Source: Hyphomicrobiaceae bacterium
GTDB lineage: Bacteria; Pseudomonadota; Alphaproteobacteria; Rhizobiales; Hyphomicrobiaceae
Assembly: GCA_016793635.1 (NCBI GenBank)
Contig: JAEUMD010000017.1
Coordinates: 1 to 64,000, forward strand
Length of the DNA stretch: 64,000 nucleotides
Direction: 5' to 3'
Part shown: positions 61,531 to 64,000 of the stretch, in pieces
Numbering within the stretch: the stretch's first letter is position 1
Layout: each line of letters starts with the position of its first letter
Notes under the pieces: generated by a model
Databases searched by the model: none
Told to the model about the DNA's origin: nothing
The model's input: only the letters and a program-made list of their open reading frames with translations
Translations under genes and position numbers: made by a program

Positions 61531-62973
61531 TCATGCGAGCCGCCTTGCGGCATCGCGCACCATCTCCAGCGTGCCGCGCCGAGCGTCTGGATAGAGGGCC
61601 GCAAGCGCCGCCGCATAGACGAGTACGCCGGCCGCAACCGAGATCGTGATCGAGGCGACGTCGGGCAGGCGCGGCAGGCTCATGACGGCAGCCGACATGA
61701 CGACCGTCGCGCCGAAGAGCTTCGCCATATCCAGCGGCGGAACTGTGTAGCGATGCATGCGCCAGGCGATGGCCGATGTCACGAGCAGACTCGCCAGCGC
61801 TCCGGCGGCAGCGCCCGTGATGCTGCCCGACAGCCCTCCGACGGCTAGCCCAACAACAGCACCGGTCAACGAGGCGGCGGCATCGAAGATGTCGTTGCCG
61901 AGCGGAATGACGGTCTGCTCGCTGAGGAGGAAGATTTGCTCGGCGAAGTGAATCCGGTACACTCGAAAGGCTCCGGCGAGGATCGACATCGGCAAGATGT
62001 TCATGGTCATGGCTTGGAACGGCTCGGCGACCGTGAGGCGGACCAGCGGACCGGCGACCAGCCACAGGCCAGCCGAGGCAGGCAGCAGGGCGGCCAGGAG
62101 CAGAACACCGTTGCGTTCGAGCTGCTGCTGTCCCGCCTCGATCCCCCGCTCGCGTGCACGCCGCATGGCGAGCGGGAAAGCGCCGGCCGTCACCAGCATC
62201 GCGGCGAACGACATGGCGCGATAGCCGAGCATCCAACCGACCGTGATGAGACCTACCGCTGCGGCGCCGGATTGCTGCTCGACAACGAACCGAAGGCCGT
62301 TGATGGCCAGCCAGATGAAAACTCCGCCGCCGAGCAACGGCAAGCCGTAGCGAATCGCGGCGCGGACCATGGCGCGGTCGAGCGCGAAAGGGTTGCGGCC
62401 AAACTCGAGCCGCAGCGCCGCGACGGCAATCGCAAGCGCTTGGGCAATCGTATAGCCCCACAGGATCGCCGAGACGCTGCCGCCGACCACGAATGCCAGC
62501 AACGCACCGAACGCAAGGCCGAGCACGGGCCAGATGATCTGGAGAGATGTGTAGGTCAGGGTATCGTGCTCAGCTCGCGCGCGATCCGTGAGATGTGCCA
62601 CCACTCCGCGGGTGACGATGTGGGCGAGGCTCGCCAGAATGACAGGCACGGTCCACGCCGTCTCGACAGCGCCCGCGAGAGCGAGCACGAGCACGATGGA
62701 TGCAACCGCCGATGCCGCCAGGACCGCGAGCTCCGTGTCGAGGAACCGCCGCCGATCGGCATCCGCTCGGGTCGCGTCGTGGTAGCGCATCGTGTAGAGT
62801 GAAAACCAGAAGAGAGTAGCGGTATACGCGAGCTCCTGCGCCGCCATGACCAGCGCGAACACGCCGAGGCTCGCTGGCGACAGGAAATGCGTCCACACCA
62901 AAATCGAGACGAACTGGAAGACCGGGCCGATGACCTGAGCAGGCAGGTAGAGCAGGGTCTGTCGAAGAAGCAT
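61531..62973 (-). CDS. Polysaccharide flippase (Wzx-like)
   Basis: A 480-residue protein with 12-14 hydrophobic segments, starting MLLRQTLLYLPAQVIGPVFQ. The MATE/MOP-like topology and the early pattern FVSILVWTHFLSPASLGVFA fit flippases that move lipid-linked repeat units across the inner membrane. It lies 96 bp upstream of the minus-strand GT4 gene, so the two are likely one transcript. GAGG precedes the start with a short 3-nt spacing. Confidence 0.88.
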   Translation of the reverse strand: MLLRQTLLYLPAQVIGPVFQFVSILVWTHFLSPASLGVFALVMAAQELAYTATLFWFSLYTMRYHDATRADADRRRFLDTELAVLAASAVASIVLVLALAGAVETAWTVPVILASLAHIVTRGVVAHLTDRARAEHDTLTYTSLQIIWPVLGLAFGALLAFVVGGSVSAILWGYTIAQALAIAVAALRLEFGRNPFALDRAMVRAAIRYGLPLLGGGVFIWLAINGLRFVVEQQSGAAAVGLITVGWMLGYRAMSFAAMLVTAGAFPLAMRRARERGIEAGQQQLERNGVLLLAALLPASAGLWLVAGPLVRLTVAEPFQAMTMNILPMSILAGAFRVYRIHFAEQIFLLSEQTVIPLGNDIFDAAASLTGAVVGLAVGGLSGSITGAAAGALASLLVTSAIAWRMHRYTVPPLDMAKLFGATVVMSAAVMSLPRLPDVASITISVAAGVLVYAAALAALYPDARRGTLEMVRDAARRLA

Positions 62974-63406
62974 GTGCCTCGAGGCCCTCTCGGAGCCGCA
63001 AATCGCGCAGCGTGAAACGCCAACACTACCCCGCTAGAGCATCATTCGACCGCACGCAATCGACTGACGCGACAGGCGCTAGCACGAATGACGATGCCGT
63101 GGATCGCCGGGCCGGGAGCGACAGCCTTTGCGAAGGGCGGCCGCGCCTGCGTCTCCCACTCCACAAATAGCGCACTAGCAAGCGCCGCGCCCGCGGACCA
63201 ACAGCCAAGACCGCATCCCGGCGAAGTTTGTCGGCATTCGGTTAACGCGGCACATGCGGCGCAACGGGCGCAACGTGGCGTTAACGTCTTGCGGTCCGGG
63301 GCTGCGGACCTGCCGCAAGGTTGGGTAATATGTCACCCGCCCCGCGCCACGGCGACAGCGCGCCAACGCTAAACCGGCGTGTCCCCGCCATCACCGAGTC
63401 CATTCG
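62974..63406. promoter_or_regulatory. Divergent region between flippase and partial transferase genes
   Basis: 433 bp. It contains GTTAACGC (63241-63248) and GCGTTAAC (63278-63285), an 8 bp perfect inverted repeat that flanks two tandem copies of GGCGCAACG (63258-63266 and 63267-63275). The shared CGGTTAACG at 63239-63247 also occurs at 54194-54202. No coding frame is supported. Confidence 0.45.
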
Positions 63407-64000
63407 ATGCGCATTGGCCTGATCGTCAGCTCGGCCGAGTTACCCAGTTGGACCGGGGTGCTGTTCGCGCACATCGCTGCGAGCGGGCAGCATGAGGTTG
63501 GCCTCGTCGCTGCACCAAGTCGGACGACGCCTAAGAGGGGGGCCGCGTCCGCCTCACTCGACCGTCTCCAGGCGCTGGAGCGCCTGGGCGCGGGGCGCCA
63601 CCGGGGCTGGCTCATCGACGCCATGGCAACGCCTAGCGCGGCCGCATCGCTTCCGCACCTCTTGCACGGCGCACCCATGGACCTCGCGCTCGACCTGCTC
63701 GGCGATGGCTCGGGACAGAGCACGCCGCATTCCGCGCGAACCTTGACGCCTCTACTCGACGGAGCCCCCGTCGCCGCCGGCCTGTGGCCCGCGCTCCTTT
63801 CGCGCCGCGCTCCGGTGATCGCGGTGCACGATAGCGCAAGCGGTGCGGTCTCCACCCTCGCGCTACCTGCGCTCCATGCGCCACATCGCCTCCTCGAAAG
63901 CGCCGACGCGGTTCTGTCCCACCTCGTCCGCTGCCTCGCCGACGCTGCGCTCTCCGTTGCTTCGACGGGAGCGCTACCGCACTTCGCCTCGACGCCTTTG
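63407..64000 (+). CDS. Partial gene, possible formyltransferase/transferase-like protein (runs off the window)
   Basis: Open for 198 codons to the end of the window with no stop. It begins MRIGLIVSSAELPSWTGVLF, similar to the N-termini of formyltransferase-fold or glucosamine inositolphosphorylceramide transferase 1-like proteins, which are typical of exopolysaccharide loci. The remainder is rich in Leu, Ala and Arg with no catalytic motif yet visible. The gene belongs to the exopolysaccharide group by position. Product name is tentative. Confidence 0.55.
   Translation, partial: MRIGLIVSSAELPSWTGVLFAHIAASGQHEVGLVAAPSRTTPKRGAASASLDRLQALERLGAGRHRGWLIDAMATPSAAASLPHLLHGAPMDLALDLLGDGSGQSTPHSARTLTPLLDGAPVAAGLWPALLSRRAPVIAVHDSASGAVSTLALPALHAPHRLLESADAVLSHLVRCLADAALSVASTGALPHFASTPL

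Overview
This 64 kb window is high-GC chromosomal DNA of an alphaproteobacterium, most likely in the order Hyphomicrobiales (Rhizobiales). The diagnostic genes are a eukaryote-type glutamine synthetase II with a divergent small gene of the GstI type, the cell-cycle regulators CtrA and SciP, a rhizobial-type phosphatidylethanolamine methyltransferase PmtA, and a hisS-hisZ-hisG cluster with short-form HisG. I cannot name a genus. I see no prophage, insertion sequence, integrase or CRISPR array. The gene content looks like core and lineage-specific chromosome.

Layout. 1-4.1 kb: clpX (cut by the window edge), clpP and tig, all on the minus strand. 4.3-6 kb: tRNA-Leu(UAG), a 50-residue membrane microprotein and an outer-membrane beta-barrel gene with a perfect CtrA box upstream. 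6.3-9.9 kb: cysK-sseA, a rhodanese and a pirin. 10-11.8 kb: gstI and glnII, divergent. 12.2-16.5 kb: a Tat-exported MdoG-family glucan protein, a tandem-repeat region, a di-heme cytochrome protein and a PAP2 phosphatase. 16.6-20.7 kb: an ATP-grasp/alpha-E fusion overlapping a transglutaminase, then a Cys-rich small protein. 21-30 kb: a cache protein, uvrB, a small HTH-like protein, an MFS transporter, small exported proteins, an MBL hydrolase and a GH114-like protein.

30.3-36.1 kb: ctrA with a clear terminator, a long regulatory intergenic region, an orphan fliJ-like gene and a type I secretion pair (ABC plus HlyD). 36.3-42.3 kb: small exported or membrane proteins, rlmB, a PNKP-like phosphoesterase whose kinase half is degenerate, and an overlapping cupin/acyltransferase pair. 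42.4-48.3 kb: hisS, hisZ, hisG, a DUF4112 protein, a DMT transporter, a DUF2478 protein and tRNA-Met. 48.5-52.3 kb: pmtA-mnmA, sciP and a lipoprotein. 52.6-64 kb: an exopolysaccharide locus with a priming sugar transferase, Wzc/GumC-like protein, VpsF-like polymerase, TagA/CpsF transferase, two GT4 transferases, a flippase and a partial transferase at the right edge.

The main theme is the CtrA circuit. The window holds ctrA (with an Ala-Ala C-terminus), its inhibitor gene sciP, and clpX and clpP for the protease that degrades CtrA in Caulobacter. It also has two perfect TTAA-N7-TTAA boxes and two one-mismatch boxes. Other points of interest are two copies of a roughly 70 bp inverted-repeat element, each between convergent genes; the degenerate PNKP; and the cupin/acyltransferase pair of unknown role. 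All functional calls are made from the sequence alone.
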